A stretch of 36,338 bases of DNA, from assembly GCA_964387955.1 (NCBI GenBank), contig CAYLXX010000008.1:1-36338 (forward strand). Direction: 5' to 3'. This DNA is from CAYLXX01 sp964387955. Its GTDB lineage: Bacteria; Patescibacteriota; Microgenomatia; UBA1406; GWC2-37-13. This document shows positions 30,246 to 36,338 of this stretch, piece after piece (position 1 is the first letter of the stretch; each line of letters opens with the position of its first letter). The position numbers and the translations under genes were made by a program. The notes under the pieces were generated by a model that did not search any database, was not told the DNA's origin, and saw only the letters and a program-made list of their open reading frames with translations.

Positions 30246-31520
30246 ATGGAGCCACGTTTAATCACCTTACCCAACGGTCTTAGAATAGTGATAATCGATA
30301 CCAAATCTTTCCCGACCGTGACAACATTGCTTCTAATTGGCGCAGGTTCCAGATACGAAACTGAGCAAAACAATGGCATAGCCCACTTCTTTGAGCACAT
30401 GGCCTTTAAAGGCTCGAAAAAATATCCGAGCTCCTTTATTATCTCTTCGGCTATTGAGGGTGAAGGTGGTATTTTTAATGCTTTTACCGCCAAAGATCAT
30501 ACAGGCTACTGGATTAAGTCTCTCGCAGAGGACTTCCCAATCGTAATCGACCTTATCTCTGATATGATCCTCAACCCGCTTCTTTTAACCGAAGAGATTG
30601 AGCGTGAAAAAGGCGTGATCGTGGAAGAAATCAACATGTATGAAGATACACCTTATCGTAAAGTAGGCGAATTATTCGACTCCTTACTCTATAAAGGTAA
30701 TCCACTTGGCTTTGAGATCGCCGGAAAGAAAGATGTCGTGACTACATTCACACATAAAACGTTTGCAGACTATATTGGTCAACTATATCATCCTAAAAAT
30801 GCTGTTTTGGTCGTTGCAGGAGGTATAAAATATGTTAAAAATTTAGACGAGCTTATCAAGGAAAAGTTTGGCGATTGGGATGGCCGCCAAGGTACAACAT
30901 TTGTTCCCGCAAAAGAAGCTCAGAAGAAACCGCAGTTGAGCATAAAGTATAAAAAGACAGAGCAGGCCCATTTTTGTCTCGGTTACAGAACGTTTTCGTT
31001 TAAAGATCCTCGCCGATATTCTCTTTCAGTTTTATCAACTCTTCTTGGAGGCGGTATGTCTTCAAGGTTGTTTATCGAAGTGAGAGAAAAGAGGGGATTA
31101 TGCTACTACATATCAACCGGGCGTGAACTTTATCATGATGTAGGAAATATTACCACTCAAGCAGGTGTCACCAATAAGCCTGAAAAAGTTAAAGAGGCGA
31201 TCGAGCTGATCATAGAAGAACACAAAAAAATTAGCCTTGGCGCAGTGACCGAAGAAGAATTACATAAGGCCAAAGAGCTTATCAAAGGTCGTATTTTACT
31301 GTCGATGGAGGATTCTTCAAATGTTGCGTCATACTTTGGAAACAAGCTTTTACTGGAAAATTACACAATAACTCCACAGGAGACTATAAAAGAAATCGAA
31401 AAAGTCAGTCTTGATAATATAGTTGAGCTTGCAGAAAGCGTTTTTAAGCCTGAAAGACTCAATATCACAGTCGTTGGACCCTTCAAGAAACTCGACCTTA
31501 ATCTTGCAGAAAGAATATAA
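30246..31520 (+). CDS. M16 family zinc peptidase (processing-peptidase-like)
   Basis: This 424-residue protein has the inverted zinc motif H47-FF-E50-H51 and the distal ligand Glu128 in VIVEEINMYED, exactly the spacing of the family. The C-terminal half contains the R/Y substrate-site block (EVREKRGLCYYIS). It is a one-piece subunit of the size of bacterial processing-peptidase homologues (PqqL/YmxG type), active in the cytoplasm or at the membrane, since no signal peptide is present. The natural substrate is unknown. The prepilin peptidase gene follows 13 bases after its stop behind a separate -10. Confidence 0.93.
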   Translation: MEPRLITLPNGLRIVIIDTKSFPTVTTLLLIGAGSRYETEQNNGIAHFFEHMAFKGSKKYPSSFIISSAIEGEGGIFNAFTAKDHTGYWIKSLAEDFPIVIDLISDMILNPLLLTEEIEREKGVIVEEINMYEDTPYRKVGELFDSLLYKGNPLGFEIAGKKDVVTTFTHKTFADYIGQLYHPKNAVLVVAGGIKYVKNLDELIKEKFGDWDGRQGTTFVPAKEAQKKPQLSIKYKKTEQAHFCLGYRTFSFKDPRRYSLSVLSTLLGGGMSSRLFIEVREKRGLCYYISTGRELYHDVGNITTQAGVTNKPEKVKEAIELIIEEHKKISLGAVTEEELHKAKELIKGRILLSMEDSSNVASYFGNKLLLENYTITPQETIKEIEKVSLDNIVELAESVFKPERLNITVVGPFKKLDLNLAERI

Positions 31521-31526
31521 TATACT
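31521..31526 (+). promoter_or_regulatory. -10 box (TATACT) of the prepilin peptidase gene
   Basis: It begins at the base after the M16 peptidase stop codon and ends eight bases before the ATG at 31534. No -35 is clear. Confidence 0.45.
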
Positions 31527-31533
31527 GTGAGGT

Positions 31534-32295
31534 ATGTCGCTTCTTATAATCTTTATTTTTGGCGCTGTATTTGGTTCTTTTTTCGGCGTATTGATTGAGA
31601 GATTACCTAAGGAGCAATCGATTCTTGGCCGATCACACTGCGATTATTGTAAAAAAACTCTCCACGGCTTGGATCTTATTCCTATCTTTTCTTTCATTAT
31701 GACTGGGGGTCGTACTCGCTGCTGCGGCAAGAAATTGTCATATTTTTACCCATTCTTGGAGGTTTTAACGGGCATGTCATTCATTGTTGTATGGCTGTAC
31801 TCAGGCAATACTTTAATAGAAAAAATTCTCTATTTAGGAATCATATCTACCCTCATTGTCATCTTCTTTGCCGACATAAAGTATCAAATCATTCCCGATA
31901 GTATGCAAGTATGTTTGCTAATTTTTGCTGTAGGCTTGCAAATTTTACACGTTGGTAATATTTACTCCTCGCTTGTGAGTATAATTTTTTCTGGAATTGT
32001 GGTGATGGCACCGATATTACTGCTCTTTTTGGCTACGAAGGGGAGAGGTATGGGGTTTGGCGATGTTAAACTGGCTTTTGGTATGGGAGTACTGTTAGGT
32101 TGGCTCGGAGGACTAGTAGCTTTATACTTTGGTTTTATCTTTGGTGCAATTGTGGGAATCACTTTGTTTCTTACCGGCAAAAAAAAGCTTAAAAGCAAAA
32201 TTGCTTTTGGACCATTCTTAGTCCTTGGTATTTTGACAATTCTTCTTTTTCATGACTCCATTTTTACCTTGATTCATAGCATCTACGGAGTATAG
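31534..32295 (+). CDS. pilD: Type IV prepilin peptidase (A24 family)
   Basis: This membrane protease cuts the leader of type IV pilins and competence pseudopilins and methylates the new N-terminus. The 253-residue polytopic protein shows the N-terminal GAVFGSFFGVLIERLP motif, a Cys-bearing cytoplasmic loop (Cys36, 39, 63, 64) and the two catalytic aspartates: Asp114 in FADIKYQIIPD and Asp177 in GMGFGDVKL. The second cysteine pair is adjacent (CC) instead of the usual CxxC. It probably works with type IV pilus genes elsewhere and with comEA/comEC in DNA uptake. Confidence 0.94.
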   Translation: MSLLIIFIFGAVFGSFFGVLIERLPKEQSILGRSHCDYCKKTLHGLDLIPIFSFIMTGGRTRCCGKKLSYFYPFLEVLTGMSFIVVWLYSGNTLIEKILYLGIISTLIVIFFADIKYQIIPDSMQVCLLIFAVGLQILHVGNIYSSLVSIIFSGIVVMAPILLLFLATKGRGMGFGDVKLAFGMGVLLGWLGGLVALYFGFIFGAIVGITLFLTGKKKLKSKIAFGPFLVLGILTILLFHDSIFTLIHSIYGV

Positions 32296-32469
32296 GTAAT
32301 AAATATTACAGAGTATTTATCGCTTCTTAAAAATTTATCCTATATTACTTCGTTTAACTATAGGGTGAGTACCTTTATCTGCATATTTGGGCACAAATTT
32401 GGGTGACCACCTATGCATAGCTTGCCAGTTTTTTGCTAAACTGCTCAGAATCTGTAAGTTAACTATGAG

Positions 32470-32925
32470 TTATTTTGTTGGACGGGGTTTGATGGTTGGA
32501 GATATCGCTCCAGTTGGTACGCCAGTTAGTCCGGTAGGAGCTGGGGTAACTGTGGTACCGCCTTGTGGTTGACCAATGTTGACTGGTGCAGTTTCAATGA
32601 TTAAATTGGAAGAAGGTCTCCATAAAATAGCTTTTCGAGCTTTGGGAAAAATGATCAATTTGTCGCCATTTTGAGCATTTTTGAAGAAAGGTTGTTTGTC
32701 GAGTTGTTTAATATCAGTGATAGTAGCAATGGTAGGTGCCTCATCTGGAAGTACGATAAGTTTACTCAATTTAGCTTTGATTTCATCGCCTTGTTTACGA
32801 CTTATAGCAGAAGGATCTTTAAGAAGTTTTTGTGCTTCCTGGTATTGATTAAAGAAATAATATGTCGAGCCGAGGGCAAGTATGGTAATAACTACCAAAC
32901 CGAGGAGGAGTGAATTAGGTTTCAT
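32470..32925 (-). CDS. Small membrane-anchored protein with Pro/Thr-rich tail
   Basis: The 151-residue product has an N-terminal membrane anchor (about 5-25), a short coiled region, and a compact outside domain (about 52-112: LIVLPDEAPTIATITDIKQL... FFKNAQNGDKLIIFPKARKAILWRPSSNLIIETAPVNIG). A Gly/Pro/Thr-rich tail follows. The compact domain has the look of a conserved module. Function is not known to me. The tail resembles that of the PBP, suggesting both cross the wall. The promoter lies about 40 bases upstream, so this is one of the few messages here with a leader. Confidence 0.7.
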   Translation of the reverse strand: MKPNSLLLGLVVITILALGSTYYFFNQYQEAQKLLKDPSAISRKQGDEIKAKLSKLIVLPDEAPTIATITDIKQLDKQPFFKNAQNGDKLIIFPKARKAILWRPSSNLIIETAPVNIGQPQGGTTVTPAPTGLTGVPTGAISPTIKPRPTK

Positions 32926-32963
32926 ATGTTTAAGAAATCAAATTTCTAAATTACAATTCATTA

Positions 32964-32992
32964 TTTTTAAAGCTTTAAGAAGTCTTTGTCAA
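32964..32992 (-). promoter_or_regulatory. Promoter of the 32470-32925 gene
   Basis: TTGACA (32987-32992), 17 bases, TAAAAA (32964-32969) on the minus strand. The start site would be about 32 bases before the ATG. Confidence 0.5.
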
Positions 32993-33033
32993 GTGCAAAA
33001 AAAATTACCAGATGAAAAGGGAGCCTTGGTACA

Positions 33034-33984
33034 CTACGATTTAATGTAGTAAATTGATCTGCCTTTGCCATGTGTCAATATAAATCCGAGCGTGCTTAGT
33101 TTGGAAAGGTCACGAGAAGCTGTAATTTGAGATATACCAAACATTTTTTGCACCGAGCGATTCGTCATAGTTGAGCCTGGTTGATCAAGTTTATGAAGAA
33201 TTTCTTTTTGCCTTTCAGACAATTTCCACATGAGATTGGTAGTTTTCTCAGCCGGCGGAGAGGAAACGTATTGAGCGACTTTAAGTAGTTGATTCTCTAC
33301 TGCAATAGCGAAATATTCTAGCCATAAAGTGAGTCGATTCTTAGCCATAACTTCATTTATAACATTTTCATACGTTCGAATATTTTTATAAAAGTAAGCC
33401 TCGAAAGATGTAAAATCCTTGACATCAAAACCATATTTAAATATAAAAAGCAGTGCCACAAGTTGAGCTAAAAGTTCATTATTTTGTACGGACGGTTTGA
33501 TGTCCAGAATTTTGATATACGATATAGCTGCTAGCACCACTGGGTGGTCGGGCTGGGTTTGCAAATACTCAAGTAAATGACTCAGAGCCTGCTCCGATTT
33601 TTGAAAGTAGGATTTAGATCTTTCATTGTTGCCTGTCAGAATGCTTTCAAGCTTTTGTAACGTTCTAAATGTAATGGGTGAGGGGTTAGCAGTCCATTCC
33701 TCGCTAATGTAGATAAATGCACGTTGGTAAAAATATATAATTTGCTGCGGGTTGTATTTGGAAATTTTTGTGCCTGAGTTAATTATCTTCACGATCGTAG
33801 AAATAGATAAATCTTGACCTACGAGTTGAAAAGCGTAGTGAATGCGTTTGAGGAGCAAGTCCCATTTTAATTTGTGTTCAAACTTGGGCTGGATGGGAGT
33901 AAGGAGGATGCGCTGACGCAGCTCATCGATCGAGTCTAATTTCTTCTTCAAGTCATACGAAATGTTGTATGAAAGTGGAAGCAT
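33034..33984 (-). CDS. Degenerate Fic-like protein with C-terminal winged helix (probable regulator)
   Basis: The 316 residues have the frame of a Fic/wHTH protein. HPVVLAAISYIKILDI (147-162) and LLAQLVALLFIFKYGFDVKDFTSFEAYF (171-198) match the helices around the Fic active site, and WLEYF (221-225) is the usual end. C-terminal LSERQKEILHKL...TASRDLSKLSTLGFI...GKGRSIYY (255-313) is a winged helix. The catalytic loop HPFxxGNGR reads KPSVQNNEL (163-171), so the His and Arg are lost. The usual inhibitory S-x3-E-G helix appears as LVG (54-56). It should be unable to AMPylate and is better read as a DNA-binding protein. The ATG at 33984 fits the promoter; an upstream GTG (33999) does not. Confidence 0.75.
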   Translation of the reverse strand: MLPLSYNISYDLKKKLDSIDELRQRILLTPIQPKFEHKLKWDLLLKRIHYAFQLVGQDLSISTIVKIINSGTKISKYNPQQIIYFYQRAFIYISEEWTANPSPITFRTLQKLESILTGNNERSKSYFQKSEQALSHLLEYLQTQPDHPVVLAAISYIKILDIKPSVQNNELLAQLVALLFIFKYGFDVKDFTSFEAYFYKNIRTYENVINEVMAKNRLTLWLEYFAIAVENQLLKVAQYVSSPPAEKTTNLMWKLSERQKEILHKLDQPGSTMTNRSVQKMFGISQITASRDLSKLSTLGFILTHGKGRSIYYIKS

Positions 33985-33989
33985 AACTA

Positions 33990-34018
33990 AATTTATCACA
34001 ATCTTATCATTTTGTCAA
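33990..34018 (-). promoter_or_regulatory. Promoter of the pseudo-Fic gene
   Basis: TTGACA (34013-34018), 17 bases, TAAATT (33990-33995) on the minus strand. The -10 ends six bases before the ATG. One copy of the ATGATAAGATT repeat fills the spacer, a position typical of repressor sites. Confidence 0.7.
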
Positions 34019-34088
34019 TGACGTTAAAATTTAACATAATTGAGGCTAATAATACCAAAAATGATAAGAATACGATAAGATTAACGTC
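34000..34088. promoter_or_regulatory. Cluster of repeated operator-like sites between the divergent genes
   Basis: Three copies of an 11-base word occur: ATGATAAGATT on the minus strand (34000-34010), and ATGATAAGAAT (34061-34071) and ACGATAAGATT (34072-34082) back to back on the plus strand, 11 bases apart, so on about the same helix face. GACGTTAA (34020-34027) and TTAACGTC (34081-34088) form a perfect 8-base inverted pair, and GTTAAA-A-TTTAAC (34023-34035) is a palindrome. The layout suggests binding by the pseudo-Fic winged helix, by the MerR-type heads, or both. Confidence 0.65.
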
Positions 34089-34102
34089 CACTTAAATACC
34101 CC

Positions 34103-34133
34103 TTGACAAAGCTCTTGTAACAATGCTTAATTA
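34103..34133 (+). promoter_or_regulatory. Promoter of the second fibre gene
   Basis: A perfect TTGACA (34103-34108) is followed by a poor -10 (CTTAAT at 17 bases, or TAATTA at 19). A 19-base spacing is what MerR-type activators act on, and the gene encodes MerR-like domains, but this is a guess. The leader would be about 40 bases. Confidence 0.45.
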
Positions 34134-34137
34134 AGAA

Positions 34138-34165
34138 TAGGTAGTACCTAGGCAATGGTTAACCA
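34138..34165. promoter_or_regulatory. Two palindromes around the predicted start site of the second fibre gene
   Basis: TAGGTA-G-TACCTA (34138-34150) and TGGTTAACCA (34156-34165) are both perfect. They lie between the promoter and the ATG, where a bound protein would block transcription, or where the RNA could fold. Confidence 0.45.
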
Positions 34166-34179
34166 ATTCCCAATTATTT

Positions 34180-36338
34180 ATGCCTAAACGCATATCCCCT
34201 AACAATTTAGTCTCCATCAGCGAAGCTGCGTCTCTCCTTGGTGTCTCCATTGATACGATCCGTCGTTGGGATAAGTCGGGAATACTTCACTCTCAACGAC
34301 CCGACGGAAAAAACCGTCTTTTTAATATTGATGAACTAGAGTATATAAAGAAGACTCAGCCACTCTCCATCTCACAGGTTGCAGAGAAACTCAATGTTTC
34401 ACAAACTACCCTCCGCCGCATGGAAAAGAAAGGCCTCATCCAATCTCAACGAAATAAGAACGGCGAGCGTATCTACACCCAAGAACAAGTTTCACTTCTT
34501 TTAAAAAATAAAAATTTTACTAGAACTTCTGCTAAAGCGGCTTCTGTGCAAGCTGAGGTAAAAACCGAGCCAGTGATCGAAAAAATTCCGGTCGTTGAGG
34601 AAAAGATCGTCCAAGAGGAAACCATTGCCATTCCCGAATTCGATCTACCCACTACTCAGACTGAGACTGCTCCAGCGGCTATCGCTCCAGTGACCTCAAC
34701 TTTGGCCGAAGCTGTTATCGAAGAACCAGCCAAGCTTGAACCAATTGTTATCGAAAAGATCACGGCACATGAAGTGGTTAAAGAGCCAGAGCAAGAAAGA
34801 GTAGTTGTGACCAAGGAAGATCGCACAAGATATTTTTATCCGAACGTAAGTTTTTCGCGAAGATGGATGTATGCGTTTATCGTTGGCGTATTTGCCTTTG
34901 TGGCTGTGTCTCTGCCAGTCTATATTTTTTCAAAATCAAAAGGTGTAAGCCAGCACTTAGCTGCAATATCAAATACGGTAACTGGAGATGTGTTAGCCGT
35001 GTCAGATGCTTTGGATACTTCGTCATTTTTACGTCCGTCATTTATAACTTTTAATTTGCCTGGGCATTTTAACGATGAGATCACAGTCAAGAAAACCGCT
35101 ACGATCGAAGGCACCTTAACTGCGCCCAATGTAATTTATAGTGTACTGCCAGGAACTGGTATCGCAGTCTCTGCCGGTCAAAACCCAGTCATAACCAATA
35201 CGGGCGTAACATCTGTGGGCGGTTCAACAGGCGATTTAACTTTGAAAGCCGGGAGCGGGATCAGCGTCAACGGACTTGAGATTACAAACACAGGAGTCAC
35301 TTCCCTGACCGCCGGCGATGGCATAAGTGTTTCGGGTACGACTATTACTAATGATGATCGAGGATCTTCGCAGGATATTTTTAAAAATGTTGCAGTGACT
35401 GGACAGAACGATGTCGTCGCTGATTCAAATAACGACACCTTAACGCTTGTTGCCGGAGCAGGTGTGACTTTAACAACCGACGACACAAATGATTCAGTTA
35501 CTATTAATGCATCTGGAACTGCTTCGGGATGGACTGATGATGGTACGAACGTGAGACTTACAACTGATACAGACAATGTGGGAATTGGTACGAGTACACC
35601 GACTACAAAACTTGAAGTTGTTGGAGGAGTTAAGGCCTCAGGTACTATCACTTTCTCTACACTTACTGCCAATGAATTCGTTAAAACTACCGCTGGTGGT
35701 CAATTGACTACTGCAGCTACAGTAACTTTGGGAACTGATACGACGGGCAATTATGTTGCAAGCGTGACAGCGGGAAACGGTATCAGTGTAGCTGGAGGAA
35801 CTGGCGTTGGTGCTACTAATTCAGTTGCAGTTAATCTTTCAAGCTCGAGCGATACAGCGACCACTTCTTCAAATTCAGGCTTAGAAGTCTCGGTTAATGG
35901 GCTCTCATTGTTGAGAGGTTGTAATGATGGCTACTTACTTAAGTGGAACGACACAACTAAATTGTGGGAATGTAACCAGGATATCGGAGGAGTTAGTTCG
36001 GCCATTATTACAGTTCAAGAAGGGGGAGTGGGAGTTGGATCATCGGTTAGCGCACTTAACTTTAATGCCAATGACTTTAGTCTAAACGAGAGTCCAAGCG
36101 GCACTGACAATATCAATATCGATTACCCCAACTCTCACATTACTCGAAACAATCAAAACGAAGTCATTAGCGGTATTTGGAACTTTAGCAATAAGTTAGG
36201 AGTTGGTACGACTAACCCTTCAACAGCTTTTCAAGTTATAGGCGACTCTACGTTTACAGGTAATCTCGTTTTCCCTTCAGCTTCCTCAGTTGACTTGGCC
36301 AACAACTCCACACTGGCTTTAAACATCGAATCAGGCTT
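34180..36338 (+). CDS. Giant membrane-anchored fibre protein with two MerR-type HTH domains (3' end outside window)
   Basis: An uninterrupted frame of 719 codons reaches the window edge. Two MerR-like winged HTH domains come first: VSISEAASLLGVSIDTIRRWDKSGIL (11-36 and on to about 57) and LSISQVAEKLNVSQTTLRRMEKKGLI (62-87 and on to about 108). Next are a Pro/Glu/Val-rich linker (115-225) and one membrane span (about 229-250). The ectodomain is beta-rich and repetitive: GIAVSAG, GISVNGLEITNTGV, GISVSGTTITND, and tail-fibre motifs GIGTSTPTTKLEVVG and GVGTTNPSTAFQVIG. The plan repeats that of the 720-4247 protein with a different DNA-binding head. The gene is divergent from the pseudo-Fic gene. 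No Shine-Dalgarno precedes the ATG. The role is inferred: surface-contact sensor that binds DNA, or adhesin anchored to DNA. Confidence 0.82.
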   Translation, partial: MPKRISPNNLVSISEAASLLGVSIDTIRRWDKSGILHSQRPDGKNRLFNIDELEYIKKTQPLSISQVAEKLNVSQTTLRRMEKKGLIQSQRNKNGERIYTQEQVSLLLKNKNFTRTSAKAASVQAEVKTEPVIEKIPVVEEKIVQEETIAIPEFDLPTTQTETAPAAIAPVTSTLAEAVIEEPAKLEPIVIEKITAHEVVKEPEQERVVVTKEDRTRYFYPNVSFSRRWMYAFIVGVFAFVAVSLPVYIFSKSKGVSQHLAAISNTVTGDVLAVSDALDTSSFLRPSFITFNLPGHFNDEITVKKTATIEGTLTAPNVIYSVLPGTGIAVSAGQNPVITNTGVTSVGGSTGDLTLKAGSGISVNGLEITNTGVTSLTAGDGISVSGTTITNDDRGSSQDIFKNVAVTGQNDVVADSNNDTLTLVAGAGVTLTTDDTNDSVTINASGTASGWTDDGTNVRLTTDTDNVGIGTSTPTTKLEVVGGVKASGTITFSTLTANEFVKTTAGGQLTTAATVTLGTDTTGNYVASVTAGNGISVAGGTGVGATNSVAVNLSSSSDTATTSSNSGLEVSVNGLSLLRGCNDGYLLKWNDTTKLWECNQDIGGVSSAIITVQEGGVGVGSSVSALNFNANDFSLNESPSGTDNINIDYPNSHITRNNQNEVISGIWNFSNKLGVGTTNPSTAFQVIGDSTFTGNLVFPSASSVDLANNSTLALNIESG

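Noticed and set aside
32296..32469. Small gene or RNA between the prepilin peptidase and the 32470 gene
   Set aside because: Only frames of a few codons and no stable hairpin or tRNA-like fold were seen.
35178..35672. 164-codon minus-strand ORF opposite the second fibre gene
   Set aside because: A mirror of the Thr/Gly-rich fibre repeats. The plus frame has clear HTH, membrane and fibre domains.

Overview
The window looks like a chromosomal segment of a Candidate Phyla Radiation bacterium (Patescibacteria), most likely the Microgenomates branch. This is an inference from gene content and style: AT-rich, extremely compact DNA, very short spacers, many membrane-anchored or surface proteins without close named relatives, Pro/Thr-rich C-terminal tails, and ComEA/ComEC/prepilin-peptidase genes beside a small housekeeping set. 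UGA is used as a stop (for example at 9025-9027 and 13325-13327), so the recoded UGA of Gracilibacteria/Absconditabacteria does not apply.

Layout. 1-723: the end of a sensor histidine kinase. 720-4247 (minus): a giant surface fibre protein with a cytoplasmic recombinase-type DNA-binding domain. 4262-5246: the only long gap. 5282-9027: a PaaX-like regulator, the DNA-uptake genes comEA-comEC (comEC in two pieces) and rnhB. 9021-10639 (minus): two secreted surface proteins. 10689-12761: secE-nusG-rplK-rplA. 12815-16486: a HEPN-type putative RNase, a P-type ATPase and a histidine phosphatase. 16487-19513 (minus): transketolase and a GGDEF protein. 19601-26343: tyrS, trpS, an unknown gene, an RRM RNA-binding protein, a GNAT and leuS with an inserted Nudix domain. 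26349-30186 (minus): a class A PBP, two unknown proteins and tRNA-Lys. 30246-32295: an M16 peptidase and prepilin peptidase. 32470-33984 (minus): a small membrane protein and a degenerate Fic-like protein with a winged helix. 34180-end: a second giant fibre protein, with two MerR-type HTH domains, cut by the window edge.

Three themes stand out. First, both ends carry proteins of one architecture: cytoplasmic DNA-binding head, one membrane span, and a phage-tail-fibre-like ectodomain with GIGT-type motifs. These could be membrane-tethered, contact-sensing regulators. The second lies head-to-head with a pseudo-Fic/winged-helix gene, across an intergenic region full of repeated operator-like sites. 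I regard this as the best candidate for an undescribed system. Second, nearly every transcription unit has its -10 box 6-10 bases (usually 7-8) before the ATG and no Shine-Dalgarno sequence, so leaderless mRNAs appear to be the default. The RRM gene is the clear exception, with a leader of about 110 bases and a near-perfect Shine-Dalgarno. Third, LeuRS carries a complete Nudix hydrolase domain inside its editing region.

Gene names rest on motifs read directly from the translations. No database search was possible, so novelty statements are provisional.
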